The position numbers were made by a program, and so were the translations under genes. This document shows positions 13,025-27,200 of a DNA stretch of 64,000 nt, one piece after another. The stretch is from Dreissena polymorpha. Taxonomy: Eukaryota > Mollusca > Bivalvia > Myida > Dreissenidae. The stretch spans positions 32,217,148-32,281,147 of the forward strand of contig NC_068365.1 of NCBI RefSeq assembly GCF_020536995.1, read 5' to 3'. Under the pieces are notes generated by a model. That model was not told the origin of the DNA. It made no database searches and saw only the letters and a list, made by a program, of their open reading frames with translations. How positions within the stretch are numbered: the stretch's first letter is position 1; each line of letters begins with the position of its first letter.

Positions 13025-13411
13025 TATTCTGTATGTATGTATGTATGTATGTATTTATTTTGACCTTGCAGTCAAGAATAATCCATGAAAGTGCAAGCAC
13101 TTATTTCCAATCTGGTCCTTTGTGGTTTTTTGCTGAAGAGACAGCAAGAAGAAGAGACAGTATTGAGATACAATGAATCCGGGTGCGATACCCTTGTTCT
13201 TTGCGAATAGATCCCTTGGTTCTTTTACGTGCTCAGTGCACCGCCACACGCGAGAATTACATGGGTTTCATACCAGTTCATCTCTAGTTGGGTGGGAAAC
13301 ACTTGAAGCTTTTCTAAAATTTCCATTTCCCCGGCCAGGAATTGAACCGGGGACCTCTGGAATGGTAGACCACTATGTTACCACTCGACTACCGCACCAC
13401 CACGCGGTAGT
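13025..13411 (-). mobile_element. tRNA-derived SINE, apparently full length
   Basis: On the minus strand the head (about 13,411-13,340) has a tRNA-like A box, GCGGTAGTCGAGTGGTAACA, and a B box, GGTTCAATTCC, inside a CCCCGG...CCGGGG stem. It is followed by a body of about 270 bp and ends in a (CATA)n tail at 13,030-13,055, the short tandem tail usual for LINE-mobilised SINEs. The architecture is clear; assignment to a named bivalve SINE family (for example the V-SINE group) would need a library comparison. Open frames crossing it on either strand are not genes. Confidence 0.75.
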
Positions 13412-13571
13412 CGTTGAAGTTTGAAAATGTTTAACTATTTGGGTTTAAAGGAACATAATGTTTATGTTAAATCGTACCTTTCCCGCACAGCAACAACATC
13501 ATAAATACATCCCCGTGAAAGAGGGAGTATGATTTTTAATTAGCAATTTGTATGTCAAAAGTGTAGTTTTT

Positions 13572-13595
13572 AGCATAGGTGCTTGCACCTATGCT
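13572..13595. repeat. Perfect 11-bp hairpin
   Basis: AGCATAGGTGC and GCACCTATGCT are exact reverse complements separated by two T residues. No coding region is adjacent. Confidence 0.85.
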
Positions 13596-13599
13596 TAAG

Positions 13600-15076
13600 G
13601 TATATACCACATTTTGAAAATCCACATCTGTCGGTTACCCTTTCTGAAGCCTTACCTGATCAAAAATCAGACGAAATATCTATTTAATTTAGCATATGGT
13701 AATTCTTACAATTTTTTGGGGGGAAACGTTTTTCTAACGTTTTCTTCCAAGAATATTGCTGACACCGTTTTTAGTGAATTTTTCTAAGACCGTTTTATGT
13801 CAAACAAGAAATATCTTTTAAAAAGATATACGGCGTTGATTGTGGTCGATGTTTATGAACGATCAAAAGTTATCTTTATGAGATAAAAAGTAGCGGATGC
13901 CTTTTTCTGCGCAGTTCTTAGCTACATCATAAGCAAATCAATTACGGGGTGTTGCGCCAGATTTCGTGGCTTATTTTGCTTTATGTGATATTATTACTCA
14001 GATATCTATATTAACAGAATAGAAAAACACAAGAAACATGAAAATAAACGATTGCATATAGGTCAGCCGGCAATACTCGAATCTTATTTAATTGCATAAT
14101 TATAGTATAGTGAATTATTGTGCTCATGCTTAATAAACTGGTCTAAATGGATAAATATTTCTAATTATTTTTATCAAAATTGGTCCTTATCATGCAAATG
14201 TTTAAACCATATTAAAAATCGATGATTGACATACCACAATAGTATCGCCGAATATCTTTATTTAGTATCTTTCTGATCAAAACAGACTTCAAGTGCACAA
14301 AGTTTACGAGACGGCGTTTATATAAAGATTTCTGCAACTGACCGCAAACTGACCTTGATACCTTGCGGATTGGAATGCAATGCATTACAGTCAGTACGTT
14401 ATTGTCAGTAAGACCGGTGTACCACAATGATCGCAACCCCTTCTGCGAACTCCGGTGATGAACTGTATATAAACTCTGACTTTCACAAATGGCCGGGAGT
14501 TGACCCGAAACCTCGCGGGTTGAAATGCAATGCAAGTAAGTACTAAATATGACAACATAGCTACTAGTATAAACGCTTTTGCGCTGGTAATTCTCTGAAA
14601 ATAAAAGGTGAACGCACAAACTGTATTTATGTCAAACATTGATTGTAAAACTGTTCTATCTATTGAGCCTTTTCATTAGAGATAAAATTGTTTCATGCAG
14701 TAAAACAGTGTTACAAAGACGCGGATATGTTTCCAATGTTATGGTGTTATACTCAAATCAGCCAATGGAATAAATGAAGTGTATTCATTCGTACCTAGCC
14801 GCGGGAAATTTTATTTGAGTATTATTGGACACTTACAAAGGTCAAGTCAGGGTGAAAAGCTGGCTTATTCAGCTAACGCCGAAAAATCTTCTTATAACCT
14901 AAAACAAATTTCGTTCGTAAAACAATTCTGTTCTTGTTGATAGTGACCTCACACTTAATTTATATGGGATCCCAATTTCTATTTCCTTCGTTTACTGTTC
15001 TGTGAGAGGTCAAATGTTTACATAACTGAATTAATAAGGCCCTGGTTAAAGTATATGTAACATTTCATCGGTTAAT
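13600..15076. other. Upstream region of the BIR gene
   Basis: No coding sequence supported. A pair of related 24-bp segments ending GCAATGCA lies near 14,362 and 14,510, suggesting an old local repeat. Confidence 0.35.
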
Positions 15077-15085
15077 TATAAATAG
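15077..15085 (+). promoter_or_regulatory. TATA-like box upstream of the BIR gene
   Basis: TATAAATAG lies 69 bases before the proposed start codon at 15,154, leaving room for a start of transcription near 15,105-15,115. A short upstream ATG at 15,143 opens a 12-codon out-of-frame reading frame overlapping the start. Support is positional only. Confidence 0.35.
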
Positions 15086-15153
15086 AAATTAAAACATATT
15101 CTCAGCAGGAAGTGGGGGATAAAGCACTTTTATTCTTTGAAAATGTGTAAAAA

Positions 15154-15238
15154 ATGGCGGAGTACGATGAATGTTTTCTGATTTATGACATGGATTCTGA
15201 CGTGCCTTTCTATGGATTTGATGAAGTAGAGTTTAAAA
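15154..15238 (+). CDS. BIR gene exon 1
   Basis: Starts at the ATG of MAEYDECFLIYDMDSDVPFY and ends phase 1 before GTAAGA. The acidic aromatic text looks protein-coding. No TATA or ATG better placed was seen. Confidence 0.55.
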
Positions 15239-18200
15239 GTAAGAGATGTGTTAATTGAAGTTAAAATGATTTACTTTGAGCCAGAAATTTACGTTACGAG
15301 TAGAGTTAACGGTTAAAATGTGGCATCGGATTTAATGGATTCGCGTGAATTCTGGACGAGTGCTGTGTCTGTAAAATATTAAATGGAAAGCTGTAAATGT
15401 ATCAAGTCGGAAAAGAAAACGGATGGTTGCATAATGGTATGCGTGAAATAATGTAATTCTACGTATTTATTTTCATAGTTATGTCATTTTGTAACCATTC
15501 ACATTCGTCACTATTTGGAATTCCCGTTTCTAAAAATAGAGCATTTTGTTAACAAGGGGGGCGACTCGTGATGTCAGCAATCGTTAAGGCTACAATATAC
15601 TAAATAATCGAGTCATGAAGGGCTGTACTTTCTAAACAAATCATCATATTTTCATCGAAGGCATGTTGTACACTTTGTTCTGGTTTTATCGTTTGGAGAT
15701 ATTGATAGGGTAAGCATAGGTGTTCACTACTTAATCCCTGAAATAGGAAAAAGTTGGAGATTAAAGTAAAAAATGGCACTGCAAAAGGTTACAATCCACT
15801 AGAAAACGGCCGAAAAAGGCGCAAAAACAGTCGATTTTGATTTGAGTCGAATTTGTTTTTGGTTTGAACATGACAAATCTTTTTTATTGCTTAAATCGAT
15901 TCAGCTAAGAATGCCCGTCAAGAAAAGGTATGGTTATGGGGGTCTCTATGTGCAAAATGTTGTATTTATTTTCGCTCAAAGTTGTCGCTTTTACATCGAA
16001 ACATATAAGGAAACTATTTAGTTTATTTTGACCTTAACATTTACTTCAGCAGCATCTTCCCTGTATCTTGCAACTATGCTTTCAGCGCCATCGGCGCTCT
16101 CGTTATGTTTTGGAATAAAGTCAAGTTCTGATAGTTAATGAATACCATTAGTCGGAAAGCGCAAATGTTCGCAGAATTATGTCAAGTAAATATCCATTTC
16201 AATATATCCATTATTTTAGAACTTACGTACATTTCCATTACCTTTCTCTCCAAAAAAAAACAATAGGTTTGAGTTTAAAAAGCAATTAGAATATTCAATT
16301 GAATGCACATATCAAAGTAGGAACATGTCGACGTCAATACTGCACCGTGACACCCTCGGACAAATAGTCAACGGCATCGTTCACAGTATTGCCGTCGTTA
16401 TCATATAACTAAAGCGATACAAGCATAGCACAGCAATATACATGTACATGTACAGACAGAAGCACTGCAAAATGCAGTTTGTCTGACAATCGCGATGTCA
16501 TCATATCAAAAGACTCAAATGCAGTCAATAACATGAATCGTCGACGATATTGGACTACGATTTCGTTATTGTGAGTGCCATTACACCTTGTTTTCCACGT
16601 TTGGTGTGTTTCGTCTTGACATTTTAAAGTCAATTATATATGTTTAAAGAGTTTAACGATGTGTTCATAAGTTGTTTTATATTCAAAAATTATAATATCA
16701 TACAATGTTATATATTTAGGTGGTCGGTGATGATTATTTATTCCAACACAACTATGTATCTCCTGATCAACGTTAACGTCGGATTAAGCATTTAACTGAG
16801 GAACATTGCTTGATATATATTAACAATTGAACTATTTTTTCTACAATCAACAATATGTTTGTTATCTGGTACTAGCTAAATGTTTTGCTGAAAAGGGGGC
16901 GATTAATTAAATTCTCAAATGTATGGTATTTCTTTAAACAACATTTATAAATTGTAGAAAACGAACAGCAGACAAACAATGCGACGGATCCAACGCAGCA
17001 AAACAGGTGTTTTAGTTATATGATTTTGTTTCCACTTACAGGTTACACATATAACGTTTGATTATTATTCTATGAAATGCATGATGTAATTAAGGTAGGG
17101 TATTATGTAGTGTTCCGATGAATAACATATTTAAATAGACGTATACAAATAAATGAGAATCCTATTTATTTATTGCAAGCTATTTACAACATTCATCTAT
17201 GTAAGGAACATGCAAGTTTGCATCGATAGCTATGGAAAGCAGTTACGATTTTGTTATTTAAGTGGCGAAGACTACAATTCTGACGCACATGCAGACCAAC
17301 CACGCCGTATGTCACTTTATATCATAATATCATATTAATTGTGTACATTTCTTTATGTTCCAATTTAAGATTATTATAAGTAGAAGAAGAAGTATTGTAT
17401 AATTGTATTACTGATTTTAATACTATTTAATTTATGCCATTATAATTTAGTTTACCAGACGACAACGAACACAGACACGGAACGTATAATCTATTCGAGG
17501 TAGGTACACATGAAAACATCTGTAAATACAATCATATTAGCTTACGGTTTAACAACGTTGTTTCTATTAAATATGCAATTGTTATGTCAATTTCGACCCT
17601 GACCATGCAACGATCAAAATAATTTACTATTAAAACCTTAAAGATAGCACGACAGTTCCAATTGTCATCTTGTTGTTGCTATTGACACGAACACATGTTG
17701 CAAAATATGCGATGCTGGACACCAATTCAGTAAAGTAGAGCCAAAAAAGCCGCATTTTTTATCGTCTACATATACTCCTTTAATTATTTTTTACCAAACC
17801 GTACACTTAACGATGCAGTTTACAAGTTATATCATTATGTAACCCTCAATTAATGCACATTGTCGAACTGACTTCCCACAATCTTTCACTCAGATCTGCT
17901 GAAACTAACCATTTCCTATTTAAATGAAAACCGTTTTTATAAATCTGACCCATTTAGAGACAGAAATTATGATCTATTAGCCTGGATAAATATTTATTTG
18001 GAAACAGGTTAAGACAGAACACTTCACGTATAAAGGGGTTTTGCGACAAAAATCTTGTAAAAAACTTGCTCTATGGTACCTCTTAAAAAAATCCCAAATT
18101 AAAGGTGTTTGAAATATTAGTGGTACATTGACACATGTATTGAAGTCATTCATCCGCTGTATAACATATAACATCGTTTATTAAATCGTAGTAATTAATA

Positions 18201-21200
18201 ATAACGCGGGCTTGATCAATCTATTCAATTTGATATTAACTTTTATGTTTAGGTGTATTTAATTTAAGCAATGTTTGAAATAATTTTTTATCATTTCATC
18301 CGACTGAATTAGTTGTAGTTAAAACGACGTCAACCATGAATCTGAAATTTAATGTAACAAACATAATACAATTATGATGTCGTTGTTTATTCTTATATCG
18401 TTCTCTTTAACACATTGAAATAGTGTGTTTAGATTATCATTTTTGACACTATGCTGTAACGCGATTAACGATGTCACTACACGCATTCTAGTTTTAATTT
18501 TACATGTCTTTTCACTGCATAACGCTTACGTAAATGTCCACTGGTTTTATATTGATTATATTCTTCTACGTTCTCAAAATTAAGCACGAACAGCATGAGA
18601 ACATAACGCAAACTATGTGAGGATAGACACCACTTACACACAGTAGTGCCAAACAAAGACTTATTTTAAGATTCGGTTTCAACCTTTAATTTGATATCAA
18701 ACACTATCATTTTTACTGTTTGTTTTAACAAGTGTATGAATTATGTATCAAACCATGAGTGCTTATATCAATTCGACAGTATTTAGCTTTTTTCCTCAGG
18801 ATTTCCAGTTTGCACATAAGTAACCTTATCAAACATTGAACAGCGGTCGATGGACGTAATGTTTGTTCTTATGCGCCACGCGCTGTTACTTACATTTATT
18901 GTTAACCGGAATAACCGGTTAACCAGGTAAAATTAAACCAGATAGTTAAAAAAAGAAGATGGATAAGCATTATTTCTGCGAAACACCACTTTCTACTAAA
19001 AGATTTGACACTAATCGCAAATTCAACTAGCACTAATCACACATCTAAACTAATGTTTATTAAAGGTACTGTTATTCGGTTTATTGAAGCGTTCCATTTT
19101 TAGTTAAAATGGTGTTATCATGTATAGTGTTGGTTTCCTATTGCATTCTGTACTAATATTCACAACTATGTTAAACCCAGGGATACGTTTTTGTAAGTAT
19201 GTGCGTTTATGTTTATGTATGCTTACTAGAAAGTTGAACGCATCGACAAAAACAAGAAGGAATAAAAATACAATACGAGTGTCATATAAACTAGCCGAAC
19301 TTTTAAAGCGGGAAAATCCGGCTGTCCGAAAAAAAAGTCACCAAAATAGTATTTTGGCTAAACATGAGGTGATCCCAAACCTTACAGTTTTTTTATTTAG
19401 ATGTCAAACGAAAACAAACATTCAAGAGTCACGCATTGTATAAGCGCGTAACTGCATAATGATGATTTGTTTTATTTTAGGACGACGCAAGCTATTTAAG
19501 ACAGAGTTTCTCAAGAGAGAGATGTGCCTGTCGTAACTCAATACCCGGTTAGAACGAATTAACATCCTTAAGATTGTCTGTATGCTAAAAGATAATAAAT
19601 GTTTAAAAATTACGTAACGTCTCTACTTCATATGTGTATGATAAATTGGGCATTGGCTAACAGACAAGTGTTTATCGTGATTGCTAATTTCGTGTTAAGG
19701 TTTAATTCTAACATTTATTTCGTTTTTTTTAAATTTGTGTTTTAATTTGTGTTTTGTTATCGTAGAAACGACACAACGAATGCGTTCACAATACGCAAGA
19801 GCAGTCTCAACAACAACAAAGTAATATGGGTTTAAGTAAAAGTATACATTTCATTTATACCACTATTGAAATTGTAAAGAAATCAAAAACTTTAAAATAC
19901 TTCTTGATGTTATTTAATGAATTTAAAGAAATCGAGGTTTATTATAAATTATTTGACTGCATAGATAGTGGTCCAACCAGAAATGTAAATAGAATTCACG
20001 TTCACCGATATTTTTCAAGTGTATGCACCCTAAATGCTCGGTTGGCTTACTGGCTTATTTGCTTTTATAACTCTGTAAAATAAGGGAGATTGATGGTAAT
20101 CGTAGTGATTTTTATTTATGTTGTTTTATACAAGACACAATACTTGTTATTAACAAACGTTTGTTGCAAACATAAGTTGTTTATTGTTTAAAATGTTTAT
20201 TTAAATTGACGCATATTGTGCCGACACAGGTGCACTTTTAATGATATTTGTATCGTAGGTAACACAGACGTACGTTATTCTGTAATGTACGAGAAGTACC
20301 GAACATTCCAATCGCGTCTAAACACCTTTCGGAATTGGCCATCCAACCGAAATCAGATGCCAGATGAAATGGCAGAGGCAGGGACGTGGTACACGGGTAT
20401 TTACGTTTCTAAATGTTCGAGACGGTAAAACAGTTTGATCAAATTTTGTAATATGTATTTCATTAAATATTGAATTCAGTAGCCGTGATTATATTTATAA
20501 CAATAAATGCGATGAACGTGTCATGTATCTCCTTGTTGAATGTTTGCGTTTAATATTTTAATGTTTATATTTCCGGGTACAATGACTATACCTGAATATA
20601 ACGTTTTGCACTCTTATATGCTTGTAATTATATAAAATCATAGTTTGCCAGCAAATAAGACCACGAGTTAGTCTATTTCTTATATCTTCAAAAACCCAGA
20701 TCATAAATAACATGTATTTATATCTCTTGTCTATTGTAAACACTGTGGTTTTCTCGATAAGCATCCTATGTCAGCTAGGAAGAGAGATTTATAAATCATA
20801 ATGACGCATACATTGTTATGAGCATTTCACTTTATATACGACTTCAACTGATTTTAATAAGAAAACACATTCGTCGATAGAGAAAAATCAAAAGCCTTAC
20901 GGAGTTCTAATGTTATTTTGCGCAACCGTTGGCTTTTGTTATACTTAATAATAGAAAACAGTTTACTATTGTGGCGTTCTTTTTCGAAACGTTATTTGAA
21001 CTGCAAAACATATTGGTAAATATTGTATGAAACATTTAAAATGACCATAATATCATTTGATGCAAAATAGCATAACAATTCAATGTTTATGTTGCTCCTT
21101 GATGGCAAAGCGTACATACGTAGCTTTGTTCTTTTACCGAAAATTAAACATAAAAGTGCAACTGTTTAAGTCCCCAGTTTAACTGAAAAAAAATCAGGAA

Positions 21201-24200
21201 TTTAACACATTATTTAATTATTGTTAATTTTATATACATGTTTATTTTATGCTTTCCGGTGGTTTATAGAGAAATATCAGTGAAATAAAACTGGTATTCC
21301 ACTGTTTAAAACTGTGAAAAATAACAGTGAAAAAAATCCATATTTGTCACTGTTTTACTGTGATATGACGTCATTTTTTCAACGAAATGACGTCATAAAA
21401 CCAACGAAAGTATCCCGTTTATCTCATTTACAATGTAAAAAAACGGTGAAAAAAAACATAAAATAAAAAGAAAATTTGTTGGATTCGATGGAATATCGAT
21501 TTTATTTCACTCGAAATCATAGAAAATATATAGTTTCACTCGTGGCTTCGCCACATGTGAAAATATTGTTTTCAATGATCACTCGTGAAATAAAATCGAT
21601 ATTCCACCGAATCCGACAAATATCCTCTATTTATTTTATGCTTTCCGGTGGTTTACAGAGAAATATCAGTAAAATAAAACTGGTATTTCACTGTTTGTAA
21701 CAGTGACAAATAACAGTGAAAAAATAACGATATTTTGCACTGTTTTACAGTGAAATGACGTCATTTTTTCGACTAAATGACGTCATAAATCCAGCGACAT
21801 TATCCAGTTTAACTCTTTTACAATGTAAATAAACGGTGAAAAAAGCATAAAATAAAAAGAAAAATTGTTGGAATCGATGGAATATCGATTTTAATTCACT
21901 CGTGATCATAAACAATACATATTTTCACTCGTGGCTGCACCACTCGTGAAAATATTGTATATGATCACTCGTGAAATAAAATCGATATTCCATCGAATCC
22001 AACAAATATCCTCTATGTATTTAAAAAAAGTGTTTGTTAAAACACAATAAACGGTTTATTGCTTTGTTTAAATTTTACGGTACTTATACCCGTCATCGAG
22101 CTGCCACGTTCTTTTAGGCGGACAGACGGACGGATATACTATGGACGCACTTGAAATACACACACAGCCATTGCTTAAGGTCCAAGATAAAGCTCGTGCT
22201 TCTTCTTACAATATTATCTTATCTTATTATATTAAGTTTTGTTTTAATTGTATACGCACTTACCTGACTTTTGACGTAAGGTGCGAAAGGGATCATGCAA
22301 ATCAATTTATAAGGATACTTTAAAATAAGCTGAGTGCTTTACAAATCAAAATCACACCATCAAGTTTTGCAGACAAACAATTACATAAAGACAGATATGC
22401 AACACAAATCCCATCTATAATCCCATCCGATGAAAGTGGTAGGCCGCTGCCTTATATGATCTTTGCCTCCCCACCATCGTTTCTCAATATTGAAAATCAA
22501 GAGAACATGTTTTTGTCTGAAAGCTACTGAGTATTTTACAGGTTGGCTTCACAGACGGGGAAGAATTTTGTCAATTAAATAACTCTGAAGTTTTTTAAAC
22601 TCCAAGTAAATGCATCTCATTTTAAACTGTAACGATTGTAAGTATAATAAAAATATTTTTCTTAAATCTTGATTATGATAAGTAATTTGTAAAACCATAG
22701 GATCTTGTATATCGTGTACTATGATACATTATTTCAGTAACCATTATAAAACAGTAAGGCAGCAGTTTTCTATTGAGTTTTCATGAACCACCCATTTGTG
22801 AAAACTATTGTTTTTCCTGATGTAACATGCTATCTTGATATTGCGAAAGTTTACAGATAATTAATTATTGATGATTTTTTGTCGATTATTAAAGGGTGAA
22901 CAGGTGTCCGCAATTTATATTCCTTTAATAGCGTGTGACCGTGATAACAATGCAATCTTCAGCACACTTGCATATATTGTGTATAATCACATAATAATGA
23001 TCATCATTCATACTAGTCAATATTGAACCACGCCCTCTTTAGGTATTTCTTTCTGAAATAATAAAATACAAAATTGACTTTTAGGCCGCTTACTACAAGA
23101 GTCTTTACTTTAATTCCTAATTGGATATTTGAAGGACATTATCTGTTTGTTTTTTTTTTGTTTTTTTTCTACGCAGTGGGTGTTGTTTATATTGTCGGCT
23201 AGATAACGTCTAGGAATGGTAAACACAATATGTTTTAACTTTTTAATAGGCCTTAAATTGTTTAAGTTGTATGAATTTGATAGAATCTTTTTTCTAGATC
23301 AAACAAATATTATTCTCTTGAGTAATTTACCAACGAAGAAAAAGGCAAAATTTACCTTTAAGTTGCTGGCTACTCAGGTCTTTTAGTTTCTTCAACCACA
23401 CCGCATAGCAATTTATAGACCATGTTGTATGTGGTGTTTGCATCGGATGGTTCAAAAAGTTGTTTTGCCTATCACAAAATGGTCAATCAATACAAAAAGT
23501 ACTTAAAGTTAAATGTTTGTTAACTATAAAAACAAAGTTATTGACAATTGTATGTATATATGCTGGATGGCTTGGTTACACAGGGCCAAAATGAAGTTCA
23601 ATTGTGGTTTTATGATATGATAATATATTTGTGTACCTCTTCAAAGAAGGCGGTATATTGGAGTCGCACTGTGTCTTTCTTAACGTCTGTACGATTGTCC
23701 GGATATCTGTCCAAAAATAGCTGCCGCATCCATATGATTATGTATGTCATAATAACTTGGCAGAAATATAAACCTACCTCAAAAGTCAACGTCACATCTA
23801 GAGGTCAAAAAAACTTTTCTGACGAGGCCATCAAACATCGTTTTACCTGTTTCATCACTAACTTTGTCATATATTCATTGGTTTTAAAATAATATGACAG
23901 GATGTACATGTGAACCATCATAGGGCGACGTGTTGCGTGTAACACACGTCTCCGTATCTTAAAGGTAAAAGATATCACGTGGTCTAAGCTCAAACTATGC
24001 CACAAAACTGCTTGAACATTCAACACAAACGAAACATATTATCTTTATGCAAAAGATCAAATTGTTTAGATAGTATTTCGAAATTACTTGGCAAAAATCT
24101 ATCAGGCAAGGTGTAAAGCTATTAAAGCCGATGACTATTTAAAAGCTCAATGTTATCCTTTTAACTAAAACTAATTGAGGTCTTTTCGTGTTGATGATAA

Positions 24201-27200
24201 CATATTCGTTTGTACTTTTAAATGCCGGAATTGATTTTAACATATTTCCCTTACAAAATAATATAACATGAGCAATGGGCGATGCGTATGCTATTCTATT
24301 TCGCCACGGGTACATGCACATGGCAATTATGTTTGTCAAATGCAGAATATGAATTAATTTCTTCTAGGTAGCTTCTTTATTTCATTATAAGCCCATATTC
24401 GTCTATTTTGCAGTTTACATTACAAATTAATATATATTGCTATCTTAGAGCGGTATGATCAACAGATCACTATAAGCTTTTATAAACTCATGTGTAAGCT
24501 CTTTTTAATTCAGTTCCATTACAGTTTAAATGATGACAAGACCTATGTCAATATGGCACGGATTCCCTTACATTCCATTTTTGTCTCAAAAACTACGGGT
24601 TATAGACACGAAACGCGAGTCATTTGCGGTGGTCATTTGTGGACAGTTATTATACAATTGCATGGTGAAGTTTGAATATGCAATTCTTAAAGTCTGTTCA
24701 ATGGCCATTTAAGACATTTCAGCTTAATTCTGAGTCTGATAGACGGGTGTCGCACGAGACATATCGTCTTATAATGGTCAATATTTTTGTTTTGTTATAT
24801 TATAATTCGTCAATATGGAAAAGTTATTACTGATACTATTCTATGCATGAAGATGTTTAAGACCATTCCTTAAGAGCTATATATTAAACATTTGAGCTTT
24901 AAATATAGCATTGACCTTGAATCAAACAACCGCCATTATGCAGTCAATCGGTAAACGTAAGCGTAGGTACTTTCTTTTGTACCTAATATGGATTCTTAAA
25001 ATTTCATTATGTCCGCGAAATAAAAATAAATTTTAAAATGTAGACTTGTGGTGTGTTTTATTGTATTTTCATAACTATTGTTTTGTATATATATATATGC
25101 ATGTCAATAGAAGCAAGCGACACTTATAAAAAATGCAATAGACTAAACAAATAGTTCTCTTTTTCGTATATATGTTCATTACAGAGAACATTATTTTATC
25201 GACCATCGACTTTTCTACACCTATTAACCTCTATAGCTAAGGATAGAAATAAAAGAAATCCCCATCGGCCACATGATGGAAAAAATACTCACCAATTCAA
25301 CAAGTAGTAAACACGTAAATACAACGCACGCGTGTCATGACCGACTTTTTGGAGTTTTAAATGCTATACTTATTAAAAACATCAGAAATAAAGTCGGACC
25401 TAGAGGAACACCAAACATTTTGTCAAATTAGACAAGTCTCAATGACATATTTCACCTATTTATTTTAATAAACATACTACTTTTTATCACGGAGGAATGT
25501 GAAAATATGTTCTTTATATTAAACTTTATGTTTTTAATAACAATCTGACCTTTGTATTTTGTTAGTTTAAACAAAATATTCCGATATTTGCGACAAGACG
25601 GACATTCAGGCAAACAGTCGATGGAAGCATCTTTATAACATCTTTGTTAAGGGAAGATGTTTTTAAGACTATCATTTGAAATCTTATCTAATAAGCTAGT
25701 GTCTAATAATATTCATCATCTCGTCGTGTATATATCATAAATGTGAGTACGTTTCATGCTCACGCAAATAACGACAAAATCAAAATGATGGCTTAAATAT
25801 TCATTATCGACAACGCAAGTATGATGTATGCGCTTATATGCAAGAGTATTTAACATAAATTAAGTTTGATGTATTTCGCGAGTTACAACAAATAACCCGC
25901 TGTTCACAGTTAAGTTGCATCTTTTTTTCACAAAAATGTTTTGTCCCTCTTTATTAGGTCAAGACGATGTTGTTTTTTGTTTTGCCTGTGGTGAGAGCAT
26001 GATGGGATGGCAACCAGAAGACAATCCCTGGATCGAACACTGTAAATTCAGGAACTGTCCGCATTTACGGGAGTTCAAAGGCGATGAATTTATAAATTTT
26101 CACCAACTGACAGATAGCCCTGCTGCTGTAAGTTTAAATTTCTCATAAAAGCTGATAATAATTACCCATGTTCACGACGGGAAATAAACAAACACAATTT
26201 CCGTTAACAGAATACTGCGACGAACCAAGGTGCGATTGATGACATGACTGTTGAAGGGCCTTTTCTCAATCATAAAACACAAACACAGTCCGTTGTGGAG
26301 GACCATATAAACATAAATGTAAGCGAAATCAGATTGCCAGATCCTGCACTGTTACAACCAGGTATTTGTTTTGTAAGATCTAAATTGTTTATTAGTTAAC
26401 AATCATTTAAATTATACATTGTAGAATTTCTAAAAAAAAGAAAAAGGCAGTCAACTATTGGAAGATATATTAAGATTTATCCTCGCTTATGGAAAATGCA
26501 CACTTGAAAATTAAAGGAGCTTTTAAACTTGACTCTGTAACATATACGAAGTATAAAAGGTATTGTGACAAACTTCAAGCAATTCGGAATCATCATGCAT
26601 GAAAAGAAGGAATGAAAAGGTAACTCGTTAGATATGCATATACTGCAAGTTACAATTCCTAACATGAAAATGCTACAAAAAGACGATGATGAGATTAGTA
26701 AATTGTTTTCTAAATTTACTAAATTTTTAACCTTTAAATTGTATGTATAAATAACAATCGGGAAAAACAATGGAATTGGCAAAGGCGCGAAAAGCCTTAT
26801 GAAATACACTTAGAACAATCGAATATTTATAACGCAATTGAATATTTTAATTAAAGTATTAAAAATCAAATAAAGACAATTAAACTGACGCGTCTTATTG
26901 TCTGATGTACTGAAATATAAATGAAAAAAGTAAACGTTTGCATTACCTGAATGAATGATCAACTATGAAATAGCCGAGTGAGCACGTGAACTTAGTCATA
27001 CATATCATATAGCATAACACGTTGCAAAGCAACTGATTTAGTCAAGACAGTGGTCGTTTTACACCGCAAAGGATTAGTGCGAAATTTGTCTGCGTTCAAA
27101 AATGTAGTTCAGAGATTTAACACTCTGGATAACAAATTCAGAGGTATTTGCGTTGATTGTCACATTACTGTCTGATTAAAATAAGGAATCACAATACAGA

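Noticed and set aside
13173-13424. An 83-codon open frame with a PGIEPGT-like ending
   Set aside because: It is the antisense of a tRNA-derived SINE; this false peptide is common wherever such SINE heads occur.
23548-23892. A 114-codon open frame in the BIR intron
   Set aside because: No domain, no splice context and composition typical of chance frames in AT-rich DNA.
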